DNA of 64,000 nucleotides from Desulfobacter sp. (GTDB lineage Bacteria; Desulfobacterota; Desulfobacteria; Desulfobacterales; Desulfobacteraceae): assembly GCA_028768525.1 (NCBI GenBank), contig CP054837.1, positions 3,468,001 through 3,532,000 on the forward strand. The letters run 5' to 3'. The notes beneath the pieces were generated by a model. It had not been told where the DNA came from. It saw only the letters and a program-made list of their open reading frames with translations, and searched no databases. The translations under genes were made by a program, and so were the position numbers. Shown here one piece after another: positions 53,137-61,866 of this stretch. Each line of letters opens with the position of its first letter. Within the stretch, counting starts at the first letter, position 1.

Positions 53137-54324
53137 TTAGATGATCTTGTTGGCTGCCAGTTCGTTGATGGACGGATCGTCAAATCCAAGCTCGGTTTTC
53201 AACACCTCTCTGGTATGCTCTCCCAGCAGGGGCGAAGGGCCCTGGATGGTCGCCCTGGTCTGGGAGAATTTAACAGGCATGGCGGGCAGTCTTGTGGGGC
53301 CTGCCACGGGGTGATCCACATGGACCAGCATTTCCCTGGCTTTGATGTGGTCGCTTTCCGCAATCTGCTGGATATTGTAGATGGGAGATGCGGGCACCCT
53401 TGCCTGTTCAAGAACAGTTACCACCTCTTCAACGGCCAGCTTTGTGGACCAGGAATGGATAATTTCCTTGAGGGCCGTATCGTTTTTCCCCCTGATGGTG
53501 TCGGTCAAAAAGCGCTGGTCTTCCATGAGGTCGGGCTTGCCCATGGCCTCGCAGAGCCTTGCGAATCCCGTATTGTCATAGGTGGCAATGGTGAAATACC
53601 CGTCTTTTGCCTCGAATACGTCATAGGGGTAGCTGGTGGGGTGGCGGGAGCCCATGCGGCCCAGTATTTTTCTGTCATCCCCCAGATAGGAAAACAGGGA
53701 CATCTCCAGCAGGGAGAAGATGGAATCCACCATGGAGACGTCAATGGACTGCCCCTTTCCGGTTTTTTCCCTGTTGAACAGGGCGGTGACAATGGCAAAA
53801 GCCGTGTACAGGGCCGTGGAGGTGTCCCCCAGAGAGACCCCCACCCGGGTGGGTGGGGCCCCTTTCTGGCCGTTGACGCTCATGATGCCCCCCATGGCCT
53901 GGGCCACCAGGTCGAATGCGGGGAGATGCTTCATGGGGCTGTCCTGGCCGAACCCGGAAATGGAGGCGTAGATGATCTGGGAATTGATCTCGCAAACCTC
54001 AGGGTATGACAGGCCCAGTTTTTCCATGACACCGGGGCGGAAATTTTCCACGATAACGTCTGATTTTTTGATCAGGGATTTGAGCACCTTGATGCCCTGT
54101 TTTTCCTTGAGGTTCAGGGTGATGCTTTTTTTACCCCGGTTCAGGGACATGAAGTAGAGGCTCTCCCCGTTGACGGCCGCCGAGGGTTCCCGTGCCCCGT
54201 CTCCGCCCATGGGATGTTCCACCTTGATGACCTCTGCCCCCATATCCGCCAGCATGGCCGTGCAGAACGGGCCGCTCAGCACCCGGGTCAGATCCAGGAT
54301 TTTGATACCTTTTAATGCACTCAT
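53137..54324 (-). CDS. CaiB/BaiF family III CoA-transferase
   Basis: A 395-residue family III CoA-transferase (LKGIKILDLTRVLSGPFCTA; EVIKVEHPMGGDGAREP; SLNRGKKSITLNLKEKQG; VIVENFRPGVMEKLGLSY; GVSLGDTSTALYTAFAIVTA with the probable catalytic Asp). ATG 54324 has GGAGGAG upstream; the longer frame is rejected. It would move CoA between two carboxylic acids, which suits activating an acid that the adjacent acyl-CoA dehydrogenases oxidise. Confidence 0.92.
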   Translation of the reverse strand: MSALKGIKILDLTRVLSGPFCTAMLADMGAEVIKVEHPMGGDGAREPSAAVNGESLYFMSLNRGKKSITLNLKEKQGIKVLKSLIKKSDVIVENFRPGVMEKLGLSYPEVCEINSQIIYASISGFGQDSPMKHLPAFDLVAQAMGGIMSVNGQKGAPPTRVGVSLGDTSTALYTAFAIVTALFNREKTGKGQSIDVSMVDSIFSLLEMSLFSYLGDDRKILGRMGSRHPTSYPYDVFEAKDGYFTIATYDNTGFARLCEAMGKPDLMEDQRFLTDTIRGKNDTALKEIIHSWSTKLAVEEVVTVLEQARVPASPIYNIQQIAESDHIKAREMLVHVDHPVAGPTRLPAMPVKFSQTRATIQGPSPLLGEHTREVLKTELGFDDPSINELAANKII

Positions 54325-54389
54325 AATCACTCCTCCTAAAATTTTGGCAAGGCAGCCAGTGGAAATGCGCTGCCTAGAGGCTTGCTGCC

Positions 54390-55520
54390 TTAGTTGAGCC
54401 GGCCAATCACCCGCTGGCTGATCAGGTCCATCCGGGTGATGCGCCTGCCCAGCAGGGTTCTCAAACATTTCACATCCCGGAAAAAATGCTCCACTGGGAA
54501 TTCGATCATATACCCGACCCCCCCGTGGATCTGTAGGGCCTCATCGGTGAGGTATTCGGCCAGGGCCTGTGCTGAAAGCTGGGCCGCAATGAGATCCGCC
54601 AGCCCCATGCCTTTTCCGTCACAGGCCCGGGCAGCGGCATACAGCGACGCCCTACCTTCCCGGAGCCGGGTGTACATGCCTGCAATTTTCTGGCTGATTC
54701 CCTGGAAGGCGGCGATTTTCCGGCGAAACTGCTCCCTCTCCCTGGCATAGGCAATGGCCAGGTCAAAGGCGCCCTGGGCCATGCCCAGGAACATGGCTGA
54801 GGTTTTGAGCAAAAGATGATGTTCAAGCATATGCACCGGATTTTTTCCGGTGTCGTTAGAGGAAATCACGGCGCCGGTTGAAAGTGTTGCGGAGTCAAAG
54901 CTCACCCTGTTCCAGGTCATCATGTCCATTCCCAGCTTTTTGACGGGGGCTGAAACCTGTATGCCGGGGAGATCTTTGGGGAAGAGGAGCAGCAGCCGTT
55001 CTCCCTGGCCCTCTTCGGGGTGGGCCACCGCCAGAAAGAAATCGGCGATTCCCGCATTGACCACCACAGGTGCCTCCCCGGTCAGCACCAGGGTATCCCC
55101 CTCCTTGCGGTAACGCACCGGGCCCGGGTCCTGGCCCAGTTCCGGGCAGATCACGGCGGTGACCGACTTGCCCTTGAGCAGGGGGATGTTGAGGGCCTTG
55201 ATCTGGTCCTTTGTGCCGAACCGGGCCACAATCTCGGCGCCCAGGTCGGTAAAACAGAGGGCCAGCCCCATGGCGGAGTCCCTGCGGCAGAGTTCCTCTG
55301 TTACCAGCACACTTTCCATGGCGCCGCATTCCTGTCCCCCTGCCGATTCCGGCCAGGTCAGGCCGATGAGGTCCAGTTTGCATGCGGTTTTAAGTATCTT
55401 TTTGGGAAACTGCTGTTTTTCGATGAGGTCCAGGATCTGATCGTCGTCAAATTCACCCCTGGCAAAATCCCGTGCGGCTTTCTGGATAAACGTCTGTTCT
55501 TCTGTGAGTTGGAATGTCAT
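54390..55520 (-). CDS. acyl-CoA dehydrogenase-family protein lacking the usual Glu motif
   Basis: A 376-residue acyl-CoA dehydrogenase fold (TFIQKAARDFARGEFDDDQI; GLTWPESAGGQECGAMES; ALQIHGGVGYMIEFPVEHFF). Where the active-site EGTxEI motif normally stands near the C-terminus, this protein has RDVKCLRTLLGRRI, so the catalytic Glu at that position is missing. It could be a diverged enzyme with a base elsewhere (as in isovaleryl-CoA type) or a structural partner of the dehydrogenase encoded 18 bases upstream. Confidence 0.85.
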   Translation of the reverse strand: MTFQLTEEQTFIQKAARDFARGEFDDDQILDLIEKQQFPKKILKTACKLDLIGLTWPESAGGQECGAMESVLVTEELCRRDSAMGLALCFTDLGAEIVARFGTKDQIKALNIPLLKGKSVTAVICPELGQDPGPVRYRKEGDTLVLTGEAPVVVNAGIADFFLAVAHPEEGQGERLLLLFPKDLPGIQVSAPVKKLGMDMMTWNRVSFDSATLSTGAVISSNDTGKNPVHMLEHHLLLKTSAMFLGMAQGAFDLAIAYAREREQFRRKIAAFQGISQKIAGMYTRLREGRASLYAAARACDGKGMGLADLIAAQLSAQALAEYLTDEALQIHGGVGYMIEFPVEHFFRDVKCLRTLLGRRITRMDLISQRVIGRLN

Positions 55521-55538
55521 GGATCGATCTCCTTTTCC

Positions 55539-56696
55539 TTATTGGGGCCGCTGGCCGGCGAGCAGTTTACGTCCGATGATAATGCGGTGTATTTCCGCGG
55601 TGCCTTCAAAAATCCGTAAAATTCTGGCATCCCGCAGAATCCGCTCCACAATGTTGTCAAAGAGGCAGCCGTCCTTTCCGAAGATTTCCATGGCCTTTTC
55701 AACCACCCGGCCCACCATTTCCGAACCGTAGAGTTTGCACATGGCGACTTCCATCTGGGCATCTTCCTTGCAGTCCATCTTGGCTGCGGTTTTGTAGAGC
55801 ATGGTCCTGGCGGCGTAGAGTTCCGTGGCCATGTCGGCCAGCAGCCATTCAATGGACTGATACCTTGCCAGGGGCTTGTCGTTGAAGGGCTTGGATGCGG
55901 CATAGTCCACCGCCATGTCCAACAGCCTTGTGGCGAAGCCCACCGAGGTGGCGGCAACCCCCATCCGCCCTTCGTCAACGGTTTTCAGGGCCACGGTGAG
56001 CCCCCGCCCCTCGGTACCGATGAGGTTGCAGGCGGGCACCGGCGTATCCTTGAAAATCACCTCACTTTTGTGGGAGCCCTGCATGCCCATGGACTGGTGG
56101 ATGTTTCCAATGGAAATGCCCGGGAAATCCTTTTCAACGATGAAGGCGGAAATCCCTCCCCTGGGGCCTTTTTCAGGGTCGGTGACGGCAATGACGATGA
56201 ATACGTCGGCAATGGGGGCGTTGGTGATAAAATGTTTCATCCCGTTGAGAATGTAGACATCCCCCTTTTTTTCCGCGGTGGTGGTGATGCTGGCGGCATC
56301 GGATCCGGCATTGGGCTCGGTGAGGGTAAAGGCGGAGATCCATTCCCCGCTGGCCAGTTTGGGCAGGTATTTTTGCTTTTGTTCTTCGCTTCCGTCCAGA
56401 ACGATGCTTCTGGAACCCAGCCCGTTATTGAGGCTGATGATGTCCATGAAGGCAAAATGGGTCTTGGCCAGCTCCTCTTCCACCGTGCAAAAGGCGGTTT
56501 TACCCATGCCCATCCCCCCGTATTCCTTGGGGATGGTCAGCCCGAAATACCCTTTCTCCCTCATTCTGGCCAGAATATGTTCGGGAATTTGATTGCTGGC
56601 TTCAACCTCCTGCTCAAACGGCGCCAATTCTTTTTGCGCGAATTCCCGGATTTCCATTCTGAGCGCTTCCAGTTGATCTGATTGCAAAATGGCCAT
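55539..56696 (-). CDS. acyl-CoA dehydrogenase
   Basis: A 385-residue flavoenzyme with the standard layout (GLTIPKEYGGMGMGKTAF; FTLTEPNAGSDAASITTTAE; GRMGVAATSVGFATRLLDMA) and the catalytic Glu motif RIFEGTAEIHR near residue 368. It forms an alpha,beta double bond in an acyl-CoA and passes electrons to EtfAB encoded downstream. First gene of the minus-strand catabolic cluster, preceded by an AT-rich region with a TTTATATAAA motif. Confidence 0.93.
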   Translation of the reverse strand: MAILQSDQLEALRMEIREFAQKELAPFEQEVEASNQIPEHILARMREKGYFGLTIPKEYGGMGMGKTAFCTVEEELAKTHFAFMDIISLNNGLGSRSIVLDGSEEQKQKYLPKLASGEWISAFTLTEPNAGSDAASITTTAEKKGDVYILNGMKHFITNAPIADVFIVIAVTDPEKGPRGGISAFIVEKDFPGISIGNIHQSMGMQGSHKSEVIFKDTPVPACNLIGTEGRGLTVALKTVDEGRMGVAATSVGFATRLLDMAVDYAASKPFNDKPLARYQSIEWLLADMATELYAARTMLYKTAAKMDCKEDAQMEVAMCKLYGSEMVGRVVEKAMEIFGKDGCLFDNIVERILRDARILRIFEGTAEIHRIIIGRKLLAGQRPQ

Positions 56697-56760
56697 CTCT
56701 GCCTCCTTGAAAACGGTATAAGTTCAATGAAATCAATAGATCAAGATAGTCTATTAACTG

Positions 56761-56780
56761 TTTATATAAATGCTTATACA
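56761..56780. promoter_or_regulatory. candidate MarR operator upstream of the acyl-CoA dehydrogenase
   Basis: TTTATATAAATGCTTATACA. The same TTTATATAAA-N2-CTTATA pattern occurs at 59613 before the YjiH-like gene; shorter TTTATATA forms lie before the regulator gene and hutU. Confidence 0.45.
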
Positions 56781-56946
56781 TTATCTTTAATTAATTCCTT
56801 TTGATCTTGTCAATAGTTTTTTTATAAAAAATTGGGGGCCGGGTTTTGAACCCAGTGGAAATGGGGCAATGGTTTATTCAAACCGATGCGTCGGGAAATT
56901 AAAAATGGGGTTCAGGCCAGGCCGTTGAGAAAAGAATCAATAAGGC

Positions 56947-56976
56947 ATCGGCCTGGAAAACGTTTTCCAAGCCGAT
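56947..56976 (-). terminator. long palindrome after the MarR-GNAT gene
   Basis: A 30-base inverted repeat: ATCGGC-x-TGGAAAA, CG, TTTTCCA-x-GCCGAT with one mismatched pair. No strong T run follows, so termination is only possible; it could also be a protein-binding or repetitive palindromic site. Confidence 0.4.
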
Positions 56977-57008
56977 GGGCAGGTCGGTATACAAATGGGC
57001 AGGTGGGT

Positions 57009-57962
57009 CTATAGGGTCCTGGAAAGCCGGGCAAAGGAGGCTGAATCGCCTTTTTCGATGGTCTTTAGCTTGAAATTATTTTTTTGGAATAATTTTAGGA
57101 TGTTCGAGCTGGAGATGTCCACATCCGCCGTTATTTCAGAGATCCCTTTGCGGTCCAGCTCAAGGCATGTCCGATCCAGCAGTACCTGGATGATGTGGTC
57201 TGATACCTGGCCTTTTTCAAGTATTAATGTCAACCGGCCGGTTTTAGCGCTGGCCTCAATGGCCACCACGCTGGCGCCGATGGTTCTCTCCATATGAACC
57301 GCCAAAAAGATCGTATGGGTCTGGGATTTATTTACGGCCTCGTCGGTATGGTTTATCCAGTCAAAATCGCTGTTGCGGGTGCCGGGGTTTTCTGCGATCC
57401 AGTCAAGGGCCAGGGACATGAGTCCGTCATGGTAGGGTGGTGCATAGGGGATAATCTGGATTTTTTCCAGGAGCCTGTTGAACTGCAGTTTGGTTTCCAC
57501 AAGGTCCACAAGGTCGATTTGGGCCATTTCCTGTTCCAGCTCTTCCAGAAGTTCAAGGGGCCTCGAGGGTTTGCCGCCGATGGGCGGCAGTTTATGCATG
57601 GTTTCCAGAAGCGCCTGCCATACCGGCCGGATTTCATGGAGTTTTTCTTTTCCGGAATCGGTGAGGATGACTTTTTTAAACCGCTTGTCTTCCTTGTCCT
57701 GGGCAATCTGCACAAAGCCCTTTTTCTTGAGCGATGTGACGAGCTGGCTGGCCCCAGGGTGGGTAATCTCCAGTTCCTTGGCAATTTTGGAAATGGTCAC
57801 CTCTCCCTTGCTGCTCAGAAGGTAGAAAACAGGAAACCAGCTGGCCTCGAAGCGAATGCCCTGGTCGGTATAGATTCTTGAAAGATCTGAAAAAAATTTC
57901 TCGCTCAACCGCTTCAGCCGTGTGCCGAAGAGAAGCACACCTGTTTTTTGATAAAGGGACAT
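57009..57962 (-). CDS. MarR-family regulator fused to a GNAT acetyltransferase
   Basis: A 317-residue fusion. Residues 1-145 form a MarR winged helix (GEVTISKIAKELEITHPGAS; QLVTSLKKKGFVQIAQDKED; KRFKKVILTDSGKEKL). The C-terminal ~130 residues look like a GNAT acyltransferase (TIFLAVHMERTIGASVVAIE; GISEITADVDISSSNILKLF; FQKNNFKLKTIEKG). It sits between the acyl-CoA dehydrogenase operon and the YjiH-like gene and is likely their regulator. A TTTATATA motif lies about 20 bases before its own start, suggesting self-regulation. Confidence 0.85.
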   Translation of the reverse strand: MSLYQKTGVLLFGTRLKRLSEKFFSDLSRIYTDQGIRFEASWFPVFYLLSSKGEVTISKIAKELEITHPGASQLVTSLKKKGFVQIAQDKEDKRFKKVILTDSGKEKLHEIRPVWQALLETMHKLPPIGGKPSRPLELLEELEQEMAQIDLVDLVETKLQFNRLLEKIQIIPYAPPYHDGLMSLALDWIAENPGTRNSDFDWINHTDEAVNKSQTHTIFLAVHMERTIGASVVAIEASAKTGRLTLILEKGQVSDHIIQVLLDRTCLELDRKGISEITADVDISSSNILKLFQKNNFKLKTIEKGDSASFARLSRTL

Positions 57963-57980
57963 ATTAAACCTTTAAGTTAG

Positions 57981-57990
57981 TATTTATATA
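57981..57990. promoter_or_regulatory. candidate MarR operator upstream of the MarR-GNAT gene
   Basis: TATTTATATA within GTTAGTATTTATATAACATG, 19 bases before the start codon. It is a shorter version of the motif at 56761 and 59613. Confidence 0.35.
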
Positions 57991-58046
57991 ACATGTCAAC
58001 AAAACACAGGTGGGTTTAACTTGGCAAGCAGTTTTTCCCAAATTTT

Positions 58047-58070
58047 CCCGGGCAGCCGCGGCTGCCCGGG
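58047..58070. terminator. perfect GC palindrome downstream of the YjiH-like gene
   Basis: CCCGGGCAGC, CGCG, GCTGCCCGGG forms a strong hairpin 14 bases past the stop codon of the minus-strand gene. The T tract is weak on that strand, so termination is probable but not certain. Confidence 0.5.
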
Positions 58071-58083
58071 ATAGATGGATCTT

Positions 58084-59448
58084 CTAAAAAATTATGTGTG
58101 CGGCAATGGCCACCAGGGGAACAGCCACAATGGTGCGGATAAAGAAAATCGCTACAAGTTCCCACACCGTCAACGGAATGTCTGCTTCCAGCATGGCATT
58201 GGCACTTTCTGTGAAAAAGATGACCTGGACCGTGGACAGGGTGCAGACAAAAAACAGGCTCATTGTAGAGACCTTTGCCCCCGAGGCGATAATTATGGGA
58301 AGTGCAATTTCAGTGATGGACACAAGAACCGTTGAGCCGATGGCCTTGGCATCGGGAAGCCCCAAAAGCTCAAGTATGGGGCTGACAGGGACGCCCAGCC
58401 AGTCAAATACCGGCGTATATTCAGCCAGGATCAGGGCCAGGGTGGCGATTGAGACCACATACCCCACTATTTTCTGGGCGAATTTCACCGCATCCAGTGC
58501 CCCCTTGGAAAACATCGCGGGTTTTGCTGCAGCGGCTTTATCCACGGCAATTTCAGCGGCTTCTGAGATTATTTTTTTGCTCAAGGGGACGGGTTTGCGC
58601 ATCTCATCGGTCTGTTCCCGGCCGTCGATGTACACGTCTCTTTTCGTGGACAGGGGGGGGACCCGGGTGACGATGGCCGCTATGATGAAGGTGACGATAA
58701 AGGAGGTGATGATGACATGGGGAAGGTATTCCATGATTCCGCCGATGGAGGTTAACAGCGCGAAAAAGCCGAGGGAGCAAATACTGAAGTTGGTTGCAAT
58801 GCTTGCCGATTCCCGCTGGGTATAATACCCGTTTTTATAAATCTTGTTGGTGATGAAAATCCCCACAGCGGGGTCTGCGACAAAAGAGGTCACCGCGTCA
58901 ACGGCAGACCGGCCGGGAAGCCGGTAAACGGGTCTCATCAGGGGGGCCATCAGCGTTCCGACAAATTCCAGGAAACCGAATTCCGTCAAGAACATCACCA
59001 GGGTGCCGGCAAAGGAGACGGTTAACAGCACACTGCACCCGATATGAAAGGCCAGTCCCCCGATATCTTTATGGAGAAGCCACTCCGGGCCGATTTTAAA
59101 GACGATCATTACACTGAAAACAGCGGCCAGGCCAAAGAAAATCCCGTTTAAGATCCCGTCCTTTTCGTGGTATTTCTTGAACATGGGGATCTGTGTGGTC
59201 CTGGAAAGCACCCAGGTGGAAAAGAGCAACAGCACCACGCCTAAAGTCAGGTATTCCAGTCCTTTTCCAAGACTTCCCTTGATAAAATCAATGATCATGA
59301 TCAAGGGAATTTTTGATTCCCCGGATGCAGTGGAAAAGGGAATAAAAAACAAAATAATTCCCAGCAGGCTTCCTGCAATGGACTTCAGGGCAGCTGTGCC
59401 TTTAACGCTTCGGGCTCTGGTCTCGCCTTTTTTTAAAGCTTCTTCCAT
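58084..59448 (-). CDS. YjiH-like nucleoside-recognition (GATE) membrane protein
   Basis: A 454-residue inner-membrane protein with about 11 helices (LGIILFFIPFS; LVMFLTEFGFLEFVGTLMAP; GRSAVDAVTSFVADPAVGIF, a GATE-type segment; SITEIALPIIIASGAKVSTM). It matches the YjiH family. Its neighbours suggest it carries a substrate of the catabolic cluster, for example an imidazole acid, but family members are poorly characterised. A TTTATATAAA motif lies in its promoter region. Confidence 0.8.
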   Translation of the reverse strand: MEEALKKGETRARSVKGTAALKSIAGSLLGIILFFIPFSTASGESKIPLIMIIDFIKGSLGKGLEYLTLGVVLLLFSTWVLSRTTQIPMFKKYHEKDGILNGIFFGLAAVFSVMIVFKIGPEWLLHKDIGGLAFHIGCSVLLTVSFAGTLVMFLTEFGFLEFVGTLMAPLMRPVYRLPGRSAVDAVTSFVADPAVGIFITNKIYKNGYYTQRESASIATNFSICSLGFFALLTSIGGIMEYLPHVIITSFIVTFIIAAIVTRVPPLSTKRDVYIDGREQTDEMRKPVPLSKKIISEAAEIAVDKAAAAKPAMFSKGALDAVKFAQKIVGYVVSIATLALILAEYTPVFDWLGVPVSPILELLGLPDAKAIGSTVLVSITEIALPIIIASGAKVSTMSLFFVCTLSTVQVIFFTESANAMLEADIPLTVWELVAIFFIRTIVAVPLVAIAAHIIF

Positions 59449-59858
59449 GTCTCACTAACTCCTTTACGCGATTATGTTGTTAATAATATGGGCCGCGCAA
59501 TTGAACCAGGACTTTTTCCGGGCAGCAATTTCGCTTCCCTAATTCATGAATACCTCCTGTGGAAACAGCTATTTTAAATATACGAATTTTTTATTAAAAA
59601 ATTATATTATGTTTTATATAAAGACTTATATATGTGGTTTTTTGTGTTTGTCAAGCTTTTTTATGGATATGGGAATGCGGGATTAACGCAGCCCGTTGTG
59701 ATGGACGGAATAAGGAGAGGTGACATAGAGATGGCAATTGTGGAATTGAGCAAAAGGATAACAGAGGCCGGCCGTCAATGGCCAGGTGCCTGATGGGCAA
59801 TGGCATTGGAATCGCCATGGCGCCCTTTGGGGTGGGATCTTAAAAATTCGTTTTCCAA
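59449..59858. other. intergenic region with promoter/operator and two coupled mini-ORFs
   Basis: AT-rich left half with the probable promoter of the YjiH-like gene. On the plus strand, AAGGAGAGG precedes ATG 59731, which opens a 20-codon frame (MAIVELSKRITEAGRQWPGA, stop 59791-59793); the stop overlaps ATG 59793 as TGATG and a 16-codon frame follows (MGNGIGIAMAPFGVGS, stop 59841-59843). They could be the remnant of a frameshifted gene or a small leader. No family recognised. Confidence 0.35.
59613..59632. promoter_or_regulatory. candidate MarR operator upstream of the YjiH-like gene
   Basis: TTTATATAAAGACTTATATA, matching the site at 56761 in 17 of 20 bases, in the promoter region of the gene at 59448. 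Confidence 0.45.
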
Positions 59859-60347
59859 TTAAAATTGGGTAATGTCAACTATGGGCAGTTGGGTTGAGTT
59901 CTTTATTTCTTTTAATGAAAAACTTGTTTTAACGGAAGTCACCCCCGGTAGTCTTCGAATAACGTTCCTCGATAATTTTTCATAGGATTCCAGGTTTTCG
60001 GAAACAACTTGAAGCAGATAATCGGACTCACCCGAAATGTTGTGGCAGAAAAGGACTTCGGGGATATCTTGAATCGCCTGTTCAAAGTCGACTAAAGAGT
60101 CATCACTGTGTATGGAGAAGCTGATTTGTACAAATGCGATAACGCCAAAACCCAAGCGCTTGCGGTCCAGGTGGGCATGGTATCCTTTAATAACCCCTTT
60201 TTCCTCCAGGCGCTTCTGGCGTCGCCAGCAGGGGCTTTCACTTAAATTAAGCTTGCCAGCCAGTGTTACATTAGATGCCCTTCCATCTTTTTGCAACAAA
60301 TCAAGCATGGCGCAATCTGTTTCATCGAAAAGCGTATCGTCAGGCAA
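59859..60347 (-). CDS. Lrp/AsnC-family regulator
   Basis: A 162-residue regulator with an N-terminal helix-turn-helix (ETDCAMLDLLQKDGRASNVT; LAGKLNLSESPCWRRQKRLE) and a RAM effector domain (VIAFVQISFSIHSDDSLVDF; CHNISGESDYLLQVVSENLE). The start is TTG 60347 with GGGGGA 5-6 bases upstream. Divergent from the PLP enzyme, whose expression it probably controls in response to an amino acid. Confidence 0.92.
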   Translation of the reverse strand: MPDDTLFDETDCAMLDLLQKDGRASNVTLAGKLNLSESPCWRRQKRLEEKGVIKGYHAHLDRKRLGFGVIAFVQISFSIHSDDSLVDFEQAIQDIPEVLFCHNISGESDYLLQVVSENLESYEKLSRNVIRRLPGVTSVKTSFSLKEIKNSTQLPIVDITQF

Positions 60348-60451
60348 ATTATTCCCCCAATTTGGTTAAATCCGAAAGAATATTCCATTTTTTAGAATGA
60401 ATCGGGTTCAAAAAGCAAGGACATTTCATTGGGTAACGGGTATTCTATATA

Positions 60452-60482
60452 TAATGTTTTAAGCATTTCAACATAAACATTA
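60452..60482. promoter_or_regulatory. inverted repeat between -10 box and start of the PLP gene
   Basis: TAATGTTT (60452-60459) and AAACATTA (60475-60482) form a perfect 8-base inverted repeat. A TATAAT -10 box overlaps its left arm (60450-60455). A likely Lrp-type operator. Confidence 0.5.
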
Positions 60483-60500
60483 CCCATCCAAGGAGGGCTT

Positions 60501-61721
60501 ATGGAAACTTTCAATCCCGAACAGGCATTGCTCAATGCACGTAGAGAATTTGGAGAACATGGCGGCGTTGCGCCGTCCATTTCAAGGTCTGCTACTTTTA
60601 CTGTCATGCATCCGGGGACCATGCCTGAAATTTTCAACGGCCTGAAAGGGCCCGAACAGGGGGGATGTTTTCTCTATAGCCGCCATTTCAATCCCACTGT
60701 AGATATTTTGTCTCGTTACCTTGCGGCCATGGAAGGAACGGAGGCTGCCATCTGTACGGCCAGCGGAATGTCTGCCATTTCCTGCGCTATTCTTCAAATA
60801 TGCAACAGCGGAGATCACATTGTGGCCAGTGAGAGCATTTACGGCGGGACCCATGCCCTTTTTGAATCCCTGTTGCCCCAAATGAATATCAAAACAACTT
60901 TTGTGGATATCACAGATATTGAAGCGGTAAAAGCGGCGGTTACTGAAGAAACAAAGGTAATTTATACGGAGACCATGGGGAATCCGACACTTAAAATTGC
61001 AGATATACCCACCCTTTCAGACATCGCCCACAAACAGGATGCCAAACTGGTCGTAGACAATACCTTTTCTCCCTTGATTTTCACCCCCAAGAATTCAGGT
61101 GCCGATGTCGTCGTCTATTCTTTGACCAAATATATCAATGGGGCAAGTGATTTGATTGCCGGTGCTGTATGTGCGGACAAATCCTTTATCCATGAACTGA
61201 TGGACCTGCATACGGGAAGGGTAATGTTGCTGGGGCCGACCATGGATCCCCGCGTGGCCTTTGATGTGCTCCAGAGAATCCCCCATCTGCCCATTCGGAT
61301 GCGCGAGCACAGCAGAAGAGGTATCGCCATGGCCGAAATGCTCAAAAAGATGGGAATCAGGGTCGCCTATCCGGGACTGCCGGATCATCCCCAGTATGAA
61401 AAAGCAAATGAACTTGCCAATGAGGGATACGGTCTGGGCGGAATCCTGGCTCTGGACTGCGGGACCAAGGAGAAGGCGGAAGAACTCATGGAGGTGCTTC
61501 AGAATGAAGAGTCTTTTGGCATGATTGCCGTTTCCTTGGGATATTTTGATACCCTGATCAGCTGTTCCGGTTCTTCCACCTCGTCTGAAATCAAGATTGA
61601 GGATCAGCAAAAAATGGGATTGTCGCCGGGACTTCTCAGGATAGCTCTGGGATTTACCGGGGATCTTAATACCCGCATGGCGCAGATGGAACGGGCAGTA
61701 AAAAAAGTATTGGGCGTTTAA
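60501..61721 (+). CDS. Cys/Met-metabolism PLP enzyme, methionine gamma-lyase-like
   Basis: A 406-residue enzyme of the cystathionine gamma-synthase/methionine gamma-lyase family. Landmarks: YSRHFNPTVDILSRYLAAME, AAICTASGMSAISCAILQI, VYTETMGNP-type TETMGNPTLKIADIP, VVDNTFSPLIFTP, and the PLP lysine in VVYSLTKYINGASDLIAGAV. Strong AAGGAGG site. It could cleave methionine or related thiol amino acids; the Cys expected in true methionine gamma-lyases was not confirmed. Divergent Lrp regulator. Confidence 0.88.
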   Translation: METFNPEQALLNARREFGEHGGVAPSISRSATFTVMHPGTMPEIFNGLKGPEQGGCFLYSRHFNPTVDILSRYLAAMEGTEAAICTASGMSAISCAILQICNSGDHIVASESIYGGTHALFESLLPQMNIKTTFVDITDIEAVKAAVTEETKVIYTETMGNPTLKIADIPTLSDIAHKQDAKLVVDNTFSPLIFTPKNSGADVVVYSLTKYINGASDLIAGAVCADKSFIHELMDLHTGRVMLLGPTMDPRVAFDVLQRIPHLPIRMREHSRRGIAMAEMLKKMGIRVAYPGLPDHPQYEKANELANEGYGLGGILALDCGTKEKAEELMEVLQNEESFGMIAVSLGYFDTLISCSGSSTSSEIKIEDQQKMGLSPGLLRIALGFTGDLNTRMAQMERAVKKVLGV

Positions 61722-61822
61722 TAAAAGGGGTGGCCCATGATTGAAAGATTCATCACGGGTCGGCAAATCCAAGGAGTGAATTTATCCACTTTAAAAAAGG
61801 TTTTGGTTCCCTGGGGCAGAAA
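61722..61822. other. short spacer after the PLP gene
   Basis: No gene or clear hairpin seen; the next feature is the minus-strand tRNA terminator. Confidence 0.4.
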
Positions 61823-61860
61823 TCAAAAAAGGGTTTAGAGAAACTCGCTAAACCCTTGAT
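61823..61860 (-). terminator. terminator of the tRNA-Val gene end
   Basis: On the minus strand AAGGGTTTAG pairs with CTAAACCCTT, followed by a run of T. It lies directly after the tRNA 3' fragment, as a tRNA gene's own terminator would. Confidence 0.75.
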
Positions 61861-61866
61861 TTTTAT

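Larger units (their letters stand above)
56697..57008. other. promoter region of the catabolic cluster
   Basis: No gene seen. The left part is AT-rich with a candidate operator at 56761 and probable promoter sequences reading left; the right part holds a long palindrome at 56947 after the MarR-GNAT gene. Confidence 0.5.
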
